Origin: Pseudomonas sp. GD04091
Lineage (GTDB): Bacteria > Pseudomonadota > Gammaproteobacteria > Pseudomonadales > Pseudomonadaceae
Assembly (NCBI RefSeq): GCF_029836165.1
Contig: NZ_JAOEBG010000033.1
Coordinates: 1 to 51,208 of the forward strand
Direction: 5' to 3'
DNA length: 51,208 nt
Numbering within the stretch: the first letter of the stretch is position 1; every line of letters starts with the position of its first letter. Shown here piece after piece: positions 43,692 through 51,208 of this stretch. A program made the position numbers and the translations under genes. The notes under the pieces were generated by a model. It saw nothing but the letters and a program-made list of their open reading frames with translations, did no database searches and was not told the DNA's origin.

Positions 43692-45068
43692 TCAGCGCTC
43701 GCGCAGGGCTTCCGAGCGCGCCTTGATGATCGGCTTGAGCAGGTAGCTCATGATGGTCTTCTTGCCGGTCATGATGTCCACCGTGGCCACCATGCCCGGG
43801 ATGATCAGCAGCGGCTTCTCGTCGGTGCCCAGGTGGCTCTTCTCGGTGCGCAGCTTGATCAGGTAGTAGGTGGTCTTCTTGTCTTCGTCGGTGATGGTGT
43901 CGGCACCGATCTGCTCGAGCTTGGCCTTCATCCCGCCATAGACGGTGTAGTCGTAGGCAGTGAACTTGACCGTGGCCTCCTGGCCTGGGTGCAGGAAGGC
44001 GATGTCCTTGGGCAGGATCTTCGCCTCGACCACCAGAGTGTCGTCCAGCGGCACGATCTCGATGATGTCGCTGCCCGGCTGGATCACCCCGCCGATGGTG
44101 TTGACCAGCAGCTGCTTGACGATACCGCGCACCGGCGAGGTGACCATGGTGCGGTGCACGCGGTCATCCAGTGCCTTGCTGGTGGCGGTGGCCTTGTTCA
44201 GCTCGGTACGGGCCTCGTTGAGCTGGGTCAGGGCATCGCTGCGGAACTTGCCACGGGTCTCTTCGATCTTGCTCTCGACCTCCTTGATCGCCGCCTCGGC
44301 ACGGGGGATCGCCAGGGCGGTGGAGTCCATCTGGCCACGGTTCTCGACCTCGGCGCGGCGCAGGCGCAGCACTTCGACCTGGGAAATCGCGCCCTGGGCC
44401 ACCAGCGGCTCGGACATGGCGATCTCCTGGCGCAACAACTGCAGGCTGTTGGCGTACTGGGCACGCTTGGAGTTGAACTCGCGCAGCTCCTGCTGCTTCT
44501 GCACCAACTGCTGCTGCAGGCCGCCGATCTCGTCCTGCAACTGCTGGCGCCGGCTCTGGTACAGCGATTGTTCGTTGGCGGCCTGGCTCGGCGCGGCCTT
44601 GCGCAGCTCTTCGTCGATCTGCAGCGGCTTGTCCTCGACCTCGGCCGTCAGGCGCTGCACGCGCAGGGCCATGGCCAGGCGCGAGGCCTCGGTCTCGCCG
44701 ACGTTGGAGGCGAAACGGGTTTCGTCCAGGCGCAGCAACGGCTGGCCGACTTCGACGATCTCTCCTTCCTTGGCGAAGATCTCGGCGACGATGCCGCCTT
44801 CGAGGTTCTGGATCTTCTGCACCTTGGACGACGGGATGGCCTTGCCCTCCCCACGCGTGACCTCGTCGATGGGCGCGACGCTGGCCCAGACGATCAGGAA
44901 CAGGAAGAAGGCGATCACGCCCCAGATGGTCAGACGCACCACTCGCGGCGCGTCCTCGATCAGCGCCTTGTTGACCTCGGGCAGGGGCTGCCCGGCAAGC
45001 GACTCCGAGCCTTTGAAATAACGGCGCAGGTTGTCCTTGAAACGCCCCATATCCAGCTTATGCAACAC
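43692..45068 (-). CDS. lapC: Type I secretion membrane fusion protein LapC
   Basis: Adaptor of the adhesin exporter, 458 residues. One membrane helix (IWGVIAFFLFLIVWASV) follows a short cytoplasmic N-terminus. Lipoyl half-motifs (KIQNLEGGIVAEIFAKEGE) and a long coiled coil (about residues 160-300) come next. The C-terminal HlyD signature reads PGMVATVDIMTGKKTI. The assumed GTG start overlaps lapB by 11 bp and has AAGGGG upstream; ATG 45050 is an alternative giving 452 residues. It joins LapB to the outer-membrane channel. Confidence 0.9.
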   Translation of the reverse strand: MLHKLDMGRFKDNLRRYFKGSESLAGQPLPEVNKALIEDAPRVVRLTIWGVIAFFLFLIVWASVAPIDEVTRGEGKAIPSSKVQKIQNLEGGIVAEIFAKEGEIVEVGQPLLRLDETRFASNVGETEASRLAMALRVQRLTAEVEDKPLQIDEELRKAAPSQAANEQSLYQSRRQQLQDEIGGLQQQLVQKQQELREFNSKRAQYANSLQLLRQEIAMSEPLVAQGAISQVEVLRLRRAEVENRGQMDSTALAIPRAEAAIKEVESKIEETRGKFRSDALTQLNEARTELNKATATSKALDDRVHRTMVTSPVRGIVKQLLVNTIGGVIQPGSDIIEIVPLDDTLVVEAKILPKDIAFLHPGQEATVKFTAYDYTVYGGMKAKLEQIGADTITDEDKKTTYYLIKLRTEKSHLGTDEKPLLIIPGMVATVDIMTGKKTIMSYLLKPIIKARSEALRER

Positions 45069-47214
45069 TGATCTGCCCCTTCTTCAGCGCATCCATGACG
45101 GCGGCTTTCGGGCCATCCGCGACGATCTGTCCACGATCGATGACGATCAACCGATCCACCAGCGACAGCAGCGAGGCGCGGTGGGTGACCAGCAGTACGG
45201 TCTTGCCCTCGACCACCGCTGCCAGGCGCTGCTTGAGGCGCTCCTCACCGGTGTTGTCCATGGCGCTGGTGGGTTCGTCGAGCAGCAGGATCTGTGGGTT
45301 GAGCAGCAGCGCGCGGCCCAGGGCGACGTTCTGCCGCTGGCCGCCGGAGAGATTCTGGCCGCGTTCGCCGACCTGCAGCTCGTAGCCGTCGGGGTGCAGG
45401 CGGGCGAATTCGTGCACGCCGGCCAGCTCGGCGGCCTGCAGGATGAGCTCGTCCTCGATGTAGCGGGCACCGCTGACCAGGTTGTCGCGCAAGGTGCCGG
45501 CCAGCAGCTGGATGTCCTGTGGCACGTAGCCGATGTTGTGGCGCAGTTCGCTGACGTCGATCTGGCGGATGTCCACGCCATCGACCAGCAACGAGCCGTT
45601 GTCCGGCTCGTACAGGCCGACGATCAGCTTGGCCAGCGAGCTCTTGCCCGACCCGCTGCGGCCGATGATGCCGACCTTCTCGCCCGGGCGGATGGTCAGG
45701 TTGATGCCCTTGAGGGCCTTGTTCTGCTGGTTCGGGTAGGTGAACTCGACGCCACGGAACTCGATGGCGCCCTGCAGCACCTGGCGGCTCAGCGGGCGCT
45801 CCTCGAAGTTGCGCTCCTGGGGCAGCTCCATCATCTGGTCGGTGGCGACCATGGTGACCTTGGCCTGCTGGTAGCGGGCCAGCAGACCGTTGAGCTGACC
45901 CAGCGGCCCGAGGGCGCGGCCGCTGAGCATGTAGCAGGCCACCAGGCCGCCCATGCTGAGGTTGCCGTCGATGATCAGGTAGACGCCCACGCAGATCATC
46001 GCCACGCCGGCCAGCTGCTGGATCAGCGCGGTGATGTTCATCGCCAGGCCCGACAGCACCTTGACCCGCAGTTCCAGGCGGCTGAGGGTGCCAAGGGTCT
46101 GCTCCCACATGTACTGGCGCTCGCTCTCGGCGTTGTTGACCTTGACCGCGTCCAGCCCGGCGAGGGTCTCGATCAGGCTCGACTGGCGCTCGGAGGCCAG
46201 CGCCATGGTGCGCTCCATGGTGGACATAAGCGGCTTCTGCAGGGCGTAGCCGATGCCCAGGGCCAGCGGGAAGGCCAGGATCGGAATCCACACCAGGTGC
46301 CCGCCGATGATGGCGATCACGATCAGGATCAGCAGGGTGAACGGCAGGTCGATCAGGCTGGTCAGGGTCAGCGAGGCGAGGAAGTCGCGCAGGCCCTGGA
46401 ACTCGTGGATGTTCTGGGCGAAGCTGCCGACCCGCGCCGGGCGGTACTTCATGGCCATGCCGACGATGCGCTCGAACAACGTCGCCGAGATGATCAGGTC
46501 GGTCTTCTTGCCGGCCAGGTCCAGGCAGAGGCTGCGCAACCCCTTGAGAATCAGGTCGAAGACATAGGCGCCGGCAATGCCGACCGCCAGCACCCACAGC
46601 GTCGAGGTGGCCTGGTTGGGCACCACGCGGTCGTACACGTTCATCACGAACAGCGGCGCGGCCAGGGCGATCAGGTTGATCACCAGGCTGGCGGCGATGG
46701 CATCGATGTACAGCCATTTGCTGCGCAGCAGGGTGTCGCGGAACCAGGAGCGCGCGCGCGGGATCAGGTTGCCGTGGTTGACGTCGAACTTGTGCTGCGG
46801 CTGAGCGAAGAACACCTTGCCGCTGTAGTCGCCCAGCAGCGCCTCACGGGTGACGTGCACCTCGCCGCCATCGCTCTCGCTGAGCAGCAGGCGGGCGGTG
46901 TCTTCGTTCTCCCAGCCGAGCAGGACGGCGCAGCGGCCCTCCTTGAGCAGGAGCATCGCCGGCATGGCGATGCTGGGGATCTGCTCGAGCTTGCGCTGCA
47001 GCAAGCGGCCCTGCAGCCCGGCCCGGGCGGCGGCGCGGGGCAGCAGCTCGGCGGTCAGGCGTTGCGCGGGCAAGGGCAACCCGGTGGTCAGCATGGCCCG
47101 GCTGGCGGGCTTCTGATGCAGGACACACAGGGTCAGCAGACTGTCCAGCAGCGGGTCGTCATGCTGACTGCGTGGATCGTGGCTGAGTTGGACTCGACTG
47201 ACTTCGGATTCCAC
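45058..47214 (-). CDS. lapB: Type I secretion ABC exporter LapB
   Basis: Inner-membrane exporter of 718 residues. The N-terminal domain (about 20-140) is a C39-peptidase-like domain without the catalytic Cys motif, so it should bind but not cut the adhesin. The membrane domain (about 165-430) has six helices. The ATPase domain has Walker A GRSGSGKS (518-525), signature LSGGQ (622-626), Walker B ILLLDEP with D646/E647, and an H-loop at H678. LapB-type exporters handle giant RTX adhesins that keep an N-terminal retention plug, as encoded by the divergent lapA gene. Confidence 0.92.
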   Translation of the reverse strand: MESEVSRVQLSHDPRSQHDDPLLDSLLTLCVLHQKPASRAMLTTGLPLPAQRLTAELLPRAAARAGLQGRLLQRKLEQIPSIAMPAMLLLKEGRCAVLLGWENEDTARLLLSESDGGEVHVTREALLGDYSGKVFFAQPQHKFDVNHGNLIPRARSWFRDTLLRSKWLYIDAIAASLVINLIALAAPLFVMNVYDRVVPNQATSTLWVLAVGIAGAYVFDLILKGLRSLCLDLAGKKTDLIISATLFERIVGMAMKYRPARVGSFAQNIHEFQGLRDFLASLTLTSLIDLPFTLLILIVIAIIGGHLVWIPILAFPLALGIGYALQKPLMSTMERTMALASERQSSLIETLAGLDAVKVNNAESERQYMWEQTLGTLSRLELRVKVLSGLAMNITALIQQLAGVAMICVGVYLIIDGNLSMGGLVACYMLSGRALGPLGQLNGLLARYQQAKVTMVATDQMMELPQERNFEERPLSRQVLQGAIEFRGVEFTYPNQQNKALKGINLTIRPGEKVGIIGRSGSGKSSLAKLIVGLYEPDNGSLLVDGVDIRQIDVSELRHNIGYVPQDIQLLAGTLRDNLVSGARYIEDELILQAAELAGVHEFARLHPDGYELQVGERGQNLSGGQRQNVALGRALLLNPQILLLDEPTSAMDNTGEERLKQRLAAVVEGKTVLLVTHRASLLSLVDRLIVIDRGQIVADGPKAAVMDALKKGQISVA

Positions 47215-47259
47215 GCGGCGCTCTCTTCATCCTTGCGGTTTAGGTCAAGGCGCGCCTGG

Positions 47260-48597
47260 TCAGTTCATGCCTGGCAGGTTCACCTTGGGTTTCAGATCGT
47301 TCTGCACAACGGATGCCATCGGGGCTACGACACCCTGGCTCTTGAGCAGCTGGCCAATGGTCGCCTTGATTCGGTACTGAGTAAACATTTGAATGTTTTT
47401 CACCTCTACCAGACGACGCTGGGCGGTGAAGGTTTCATTCTCGCTGTCGAGCAGGTCGAGCAGGGTTCGCTCGCCCAGGCCGAACTGCTGCTGGTAGGCG
47501 CTGCGCACCCGGTTGCTGTGATCGACGTACTGCTGGGCGATCGGCACCTGGGCGTTGGCGTTCTCCAGAGCATTCCATGCCAAGCCTAACTCCTCATTGA
47601 GTTGGCGCAAGGCGTTGTTACGAATGTCCAGTGCCTGGTTGGCCAGATACGACTTCGATTCCAGGTCCGCCTTGTTACTGCCGCCGGCGTACAGGTTGAA
47701 GTTCATGCGCAGCATGGCTTGCCATTCATTGTTGTGGCCGACGGCGCCGTCGAGGTTGTTGTCGGCCGTTCGTCCGAGTTCGGCATCGAAGCGCGGATAG
47801 AACGTAGACTTTGCCGCCTCGTATTGCTTCTCGGCGGCGGCGATGTCCGACTCGGCCGAGCGCAGGATCGGGCTGTCTTCGACCAGCTGATGGCGCGCTT
47901 CGTCGAGGGAAGCCGGCAGCAGGTCGACAAACGGCGCAGGCGTGCTTAACTGGTCGGGCATTTGCCCGACGACGCTCAGGTAGTTGGTGTTGGCGTCAGC
48001 CAGGTTGGTCTGTTCGGTGAGCAGATTGTTGCGGGCCTGGGCCTGGCGCGCCTCGGCCTGGTCGAGGTCGGCCATGCGGCCGACGCCACGACTGGTACGC
48101 AGCTTGATCTGATCGAGGATACGGTCGTGATTGCGCAGGTTTTCCTCGGCCAGGCGCACCATTTCACGGCGTGTCAGCACGTCCAGGTAAACCTGGGCCA
48201 CGGTCAGCGCGGTGCGCTCGGAGGTCCCCAGCAGGGAATAGGCGCGGGCATTGACGGTGGCCTGTTGGCGGCCGACCTCGCTGGAGGTGGCAAAACCGTC
48301 AAAAACCATTTGCCGCAGGCGAATGGCCGATTCACCACGGTTCAGCGTCTCCCAGCGATTGCGGGTGCTCGGGCTGTCGGTGCCCTCACGACCGTAACCG
48401 GCTGTCACATCCACCCGCGGCAAATAGCCGCCCTGGGCGGCACGCAGCTGGTGGTCGGCAGCCACGCGGGCGTTCACGCCGGCCTGGATTTCTGGATGCA
48501 CCTCGAGTGCCTTCTGCATGGCTTCGGGCAAGGTTTGTGCTTGAGCGAACGAGGCGGCGAGAGCGAAAGGAAGAGCGGTGAACAGTGACGCACGCAT
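47260..48597 (-). CDS. lapE: TolC-family outer-membrane channel LapE
   Basis: Outer-membrane factor of 445 residues with signal peptide (MRASLFTALPFALAASFAQA). Two TolC-type repeats follow (LPEAMQKALEVHPEIQAGVNA, and the later SPILRSAESDIAAAEKQYEAAKS). The conserved SAYQQQFGLGERTLLDLLDSE and YRIKATIGQLL near the end are typical of the LapE/AggA group. In the LapA system this channel also holds the retention plug of the adhesin. The 45-bp gap to lapB suggests one operon lapE-lapB-lapC. A longer frame with an upstream start lacks a signal peptide at its beginning. Confidence 0.9.
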   Translation of the reverse strand: MRASLFTALPFALAASFAQAQTLPEAMQKALEVHPEIQAGVNARVAADHQLRAAQGGYLPRVDVTAGYGREGTDSPSTRNRWETLNRGESAIRLRQMVFDGFATSSEVGRQQATVNARAYSLLGTSERTALTVAQVYLDVLTRREMVRLAEENLRNHDRILDQIKLRTSRGVGRMADLDQAEARQAQARNNLLTEQTNLADANTNYLSVVGQMPDQLSTPAPFVDLLPASLDEARHQLVEDSPILRSAESDIAAAEKQYEAAKSTFYPRFDAELGRTADNNLDGAVGHNNEWQAMLRMNFNLYAGGSNKADLESKSYLANQALDIRNNALRQLNEELGLAWNALENANAQVPIAQQYVDHSNRVRSAYQQQFGLGERTLLDLLDSENETFTAQRRLVEVKNIQMFTQYRIKATIGQLLKSQGVVAPMASVVQNDLKPKVNLPGMN

Positions 48598-48945
48598 TTT
48601 TACTGGTTCCCGAGAGAGCTGTTGTCCCAAATCACAGCCGAAGCTGTGCCTGCCTTGGAAAATGGCAAACCCTGATCCTTGTGTAGGAAGCTTCCGAATA
48701 GGCAGTGCGATTAATACGAAAGAAAGGGCTGTAGGCGGCCAAATATCAATGTGACATTAGGTTGGCGATTGTTTAGGATGGCAGCCATAAGGTCAATAGT
48801 TTGGCATAAAGTTAATTGCCAATAGTTATAGACGTAAAATTGACGCAATTAAGCGTCAAAACATTATTGAAACATTCCATCAGTCGCCGCCTTCGAATGC
48901 CGGCCAGGCATGGAAGCCAACTGAACGGGTAGTCCGGAGAGTCCA
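48598..48945. promoter_or_regulatory. Divergent control region lapE / lapA (348 bp)
   Basis: AT-rich region carrying several dyads. TTGGCA-N10-TGCCAA lies at 48801-48822. A longer perfect dyad TTGACGC-AATTAA-GCGTCAA (48840-48859) lies about 90 bp before the lapA ATG. On the lapE side there is a hairpin CACAGC-CGAA-GCTGTG (about 48632-48647). GTCAATAGTTTGGC (48792-48805) matches 11 of 14 positions of the FleQ box GTCAATAAATTGAC as I remember it. FleQ is known to control lapA in P. putida, so these dyads are worth testing. No sigma-54 site of proper spacing is present. Confidence 0.5.
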
Positions 48946-51208
48946 ATGAGCACTGTTGTTGCCATCGTCAAAAGCATTGTTGGCCAAGTCATCGCAGTTT
49001 CCCCAGAAGGCATCCGGCGCCTGCTGATCGAAGGCGACCGCCTGTTTGCCGGCGAACAGGTCGATACCGGCATGGGCGGCGCGGTCACCCTGGAGCTGGC
49101 CGATGGCCGCCTGCTCGACCTCGGCCGGGAAACCCAGTGGAGCGCCGACACCCCTGACAGCAGTACCGACCTGAGCCAGGCCACCGCCCAGGCAGCGCCC
49201 TCGGTCGAAGAACTGCAACAGGCCATCGCCGCCGGCGCCGACCCGACCACTGAACTGGAAGCCACCGCGGCCGGCCCATCCGCTGCAGGCGGCGGCTCCG
49301 TCGGCGGCGGCCACAGCTTCGTGATGCTGCAGGAGACCGCCGGGGTGGTCGACCCGACCATCGGCTTCCCCACCGGCCCCATCGGCTTCGCCACGGGGCA
49401 AGGCACCGAGGAAGTGGGCGGGCTGGATGCAAGCAACACCATCACCACCAATGCACCGCTCACCACAGGCCTTACCCTCAGCGCCACCCCCACGATCACC
49501 GAGGCGGGTGGCGTGGTCGTCTATACCGCCACCGTCGGCCAGCCGCCGCTGACCAACCTGACCGTGACCCTGTCCAACGGCGCGGTCATCGTGATCCCGG
49601 CCGGCCAGACCACCGGCACCGTCAACGTCAATATTCCGGCCAACGACACCCCCTATATCGATGGCGGCCAGATCTCCGCGACCATCACTGGCACCAGCGG
49701 CGGCAACGGCCTGATCATCACCCCGGACACCTCCCCGGCGGTGACCCAGATCACCGACACCATCGACACCACGACCGCCACCCTTACGGCCACCCCGAGC
49801 GTGACCGAAGGTGGTGTGATCACCTACACCGTGACCCTGACCAACCCGGCCCAGACGCCGGTGACCGTCACCCTGTCCAATGGCCAGACCGTCACCATCG
49901 AGGCTGGCAAGTCTTCCGGCAGCGTCGATTTCCAGACGCCGGACAACGACGTCTACAACAACGGCAGCACCGTCAGCACCACGATCACGGGGGCAACGGG
50001 CGGCAACTTCGAGAACCTGGTGCCGAACACGACGCCAGCGCAGACCGTCATCACCGACTCGGTCGATACCACCACCGCCACCCTGACGGCCACCCCGAGC
50101 GTGACCGAAGGGGGCGTGGTCACCTACACCGTGACCCTGACCAACCCGGCCCAGACCGCAGTCACCGTCACTCTGTCCAATGGTCAGACCGTCACCATCG
50201 AAGCCGGTAAGTCCTCCGGCAGCGTCGATTTCCAGACACCGGACAACGATGTCTACAACAACGGCAGCACCATCAGCACCACGATCACCGGCACTACCGG
50301 CGGCAACTTCGAGAACCTGGTAGCCAACCCGGCGCCAGCGGAAACCACCGTCAACGATTCGATCGACACCACGACCGCGACCCTGACGGCCACCCCGAGC
50401 GTGACCGAAGGTGGCGTGATCACTTATACCGTGACCCTGACCAACCCGGCCCAGACCGCGGTCACCGTCACCCTGTCCAATGGCCAGACCATCACCGTGA
50501 AGGCGGGCGAGTCGAGCGGTAGCGTCGATTTCCAGACCCCGGCCAATGATGTGTTCGTCAATGGCAGCACGGTCACCACCAGCATCACCAGCGCCACCGG
50601 CGGCAACTTCGAGAACCTGGTGCCTGACACCACGCCGACGCAGACCGAGATCAGCGACAGCATCGACACGGTGACCGTCAACATTGCCAGCAATGGCAAT
50701 GTGACCGAGGCCGAGCAGCCGACCTTCACCGTTTCGGTCAGCCAGAAGCTCGACCATGACCTGACCGTGACCCTGTCCAACGGTGCCACGGTGGTCATCG
50801 CCGCCGGTCAGACCGAGGTTACCTACAGCCTGCCGGCGCAGGGCGATGACGTGTTCAAGGACGCGGGCTCCGTAACCCTTGGCGTGACCGATGCCAGCGT
50901 GACCGGCAAGACCTTCGAAAATCTGCAGCTGGGTGGCGATGCTTCCGTCCAGATCACCGACACCATCAGCGAAGTCGTGGCGACCTTGTCTGCCGACAAG
51001 AGCACCGTCAGCGAAGGGGGCCAGGTCACCTATACCGTGACGCTGACCAACGCCCAGGGCCTGTCGGTCACCGGCCACAACGGCCTGACCTTCACCCTGT
51101 CCGATGGCACCAAAGTGACCGTTCCGGCAGGCAGTGCGACCGGCACAGTGACCATCACCGCCCCGGATGACGTGTTCGTCGGTGGTCAGCCGAGCATCGT
51201 CAACAAGC
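48946..51208 (+). CDS. lapA: LapA-type giant surface adhesin, N-terminal part (runs off the edge)
   Basis: The open frame runs 754 codons to the end of the window without a stop. It is a cell-surface biofilm adhesin exported by LapBCE. Residues 1-110 form the retention module (MSTVVAIVKSIVGQVIAVSP, then DRLFAGEQVDTGMGGAVTLE). It ends with the LapG-type site TAAG at 107-110, cleavage expected between A108 and A109. A Gly-rich linker follows. From about residue 180 there are tandem beta-sandwich domains of about 100 residues, each with TxTLSNGxxVxI. GGAGA lies 5 nt before the ATG. The C-terminal RTX and secretion signal must lie beyond the edge. LapF- or MapA-type relatives are possible alternatives, but the plug and the exporter operon point to LapA. 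Confidence 0.92.
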   Translation, partial: MSTVVAIVKSIVGQVIAVSPEGIRRLLIEGDRLFAGEQVDTGMGGAVTLELADGRLLDLGRETQWSADTPDSSTDLSQATAQAAPSVEELQQAIAAGADPTTELEATAAGPSAAGGGSVGGGHSFVMLQETAGVVDPTIGFPTGPIGFATGQGTEEVGGLDASNTITTNAPLTTGLTLSATPTITEAGGVVVYTATVGQPPLTNLTVTLSNGAVIVIPAGQTTGTVNVNIPANDTPYIDGGQISATITGTSGGNGLIITPDTSPAVTQITDTIDTTTATLTATPSVTEGGVITYTVTLTNPAQTPVTVTLSNGQTVTIEAGKSSGSVDFQTPDNDVYNNGSTVSTTITGATGGNFENLVPNTTPAQTVITDSVDTTTATLTATPSVTEGGVVTYTVTLTNPAQTAVTVTLSNGQTVTIEAGKSSGSVDFQTPDNDVYNNGSTISTTITGTTGGNFENLVANPAPAETTVNDSIDTTTATLTATPSVTEGGVITYTVTLTNPAQTAVTVTLSNGQTITVKAGESSGSVDFQTPANDVFVNGSTVTTSITSATGGNFENLVPDTTPTQTEISDSIDTVTVNIASNGNVTEAEQPTFTVSVSQKLDHDLTVTLSNGATVVIAAGQTEVTYSLPAQGDDVFKDAGSVTLGVTDASVTGKTFENLQLGGDASVQITDTISEVVATLSADKSTVSEGGQVTYTVTLTNAQGLSVTGHNGLTFTLSDGTKVTVPAGSATGTVTITAPDDVFVGGQPSIVNK
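49771..50670 (+). repeat. Three 300-bp tandem repeats in lapA
   Basis: Units 49771-50070, 50071-50370 and 50371-50670 are in exact 300-bp register and nearly identical in DNA (for example gtgaccgaaggtggtgtgat at 49801 and gtgaccgaaggtggcgtgat at 50401). Flanking diverged copies begin about 49480, 50671 and 50980. Each unit encodes 100 residues. High DNA identity suggests recent duplication or gene conversion. Confidence 0.9.

Noticed and set aside
45031..47589. Plus-strand open frame of 852 codons opposite lapB
   Set aside because: Antisense shadow of lapB, whose ATPase motifs are intact; biased composition only.
48795..48825. Sigma-54 promoter before lapA (TTGGCA ... TTGC)
   Set aside because: The GG to GC distance is 15 bp instead of 12, so the element does not fit.
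49771..50670. CRISPR-like array
   Set aside because: The repeats are 300 bp in register without unique spacers and encode protein domains.
48880..51078. Minus-strand open frame of 732 codons opposite lapA
   Set aside because: Its Gly/Asp/Val repeats arise from the repeated DNA of the adhesin gene; the plus-strand frame has the retention module and a ribosome site.

Overview
The window looks like a chromosomal segment from a Pseudomonas of the P. putida group. The grounds are high GC, the families present (lsfA, OprD-type porin, tauABCD, the rho-trxA-ppx/ppk-hemB block, a LapA-type adhesin with its own type I exporter) and the many copies of short REP palindromes of the kind known from P. putida. 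I see no tRNA, rRNA, CRISPR array, prophage or classical insertion sequence. The only mobile-element-related gene is a REP-associated tyrosine transposase.

Layout. (1) 1-12.9 kb is a sulfur region. It holds a 1-Cys peroxiredoxin (lsfA), an OprD-family porin, the taurine operon tauABCD, a BetT-type betaine/choline transporter, an EpsC-type serine acetyltransferase divergent from a cystine ABC transporter (tcyJLN), and the glutathione-degrading enzyme ChaC. (2) 13.2-26.4 kb is a housekeeping block: an iron-sulfur flavin reductase overlapping ubiD, then rho and trxA; ppx facing ppk, with ppk directly behind hemB; a DedA protein whose end overlaps a fatty acid hydroxylase/sterol desaturase gene; elbB; and a YaiI-family protein. 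(3) 26.5-32.5 kb carries a cytochrome c-FTR1 iron permease fusion, a four-gene envelope operon (COG3014-, YcfL-, LpoB- and CsgG/LpoB-like) and the transposase flanked by near-identical REP pairs. (4) 32.6-37.7 kb is a five-gene efflux operon (MarR, FUSC permease, DUF1656, membrane fusion protein, outer-membrane lipoprotein) in which every junction is a 4-bp overlap. (5) 37.9-43.4 kb has a Sel1-repeat protein divergent from a WYL-type regulator, then a second organosulfur operon (AtsK-like dioxygenase plus ABC transporter). (6) 43.7-51.2 kb is the adhesin locus: lapC, lapB and lapE on the minus strand, divergent from the start of a giant LapA-type adhesin that runs off the right edge.

How the parts fit. 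Two alpha-ketoglutarate dioxygenase/ABC transporter sets, the cystine importer with serine acetyltransferase, ChaC and LsfA together form a sulfur-scavenging and thiol-turnover repertoire. The ppx promoter has a good candidate PhoB box. The adhesin carries the periplasmic retention module with a TAAG site at residues 107-110, the point at which LapG-type proteases release LapA-family adhesins, but lapD and lapG are not in the window. REP palindromes sit at about fifteen places, nearly all downstream of genes, and often act as the only visible boundary between operons.

Many start codons given here are shorter than the longest open frame. I moved starts when a ribosome binding site, a 4-bp stop/start overlap, the family's usual length, or a REP element inside the upstream extension pointed to an internal start.
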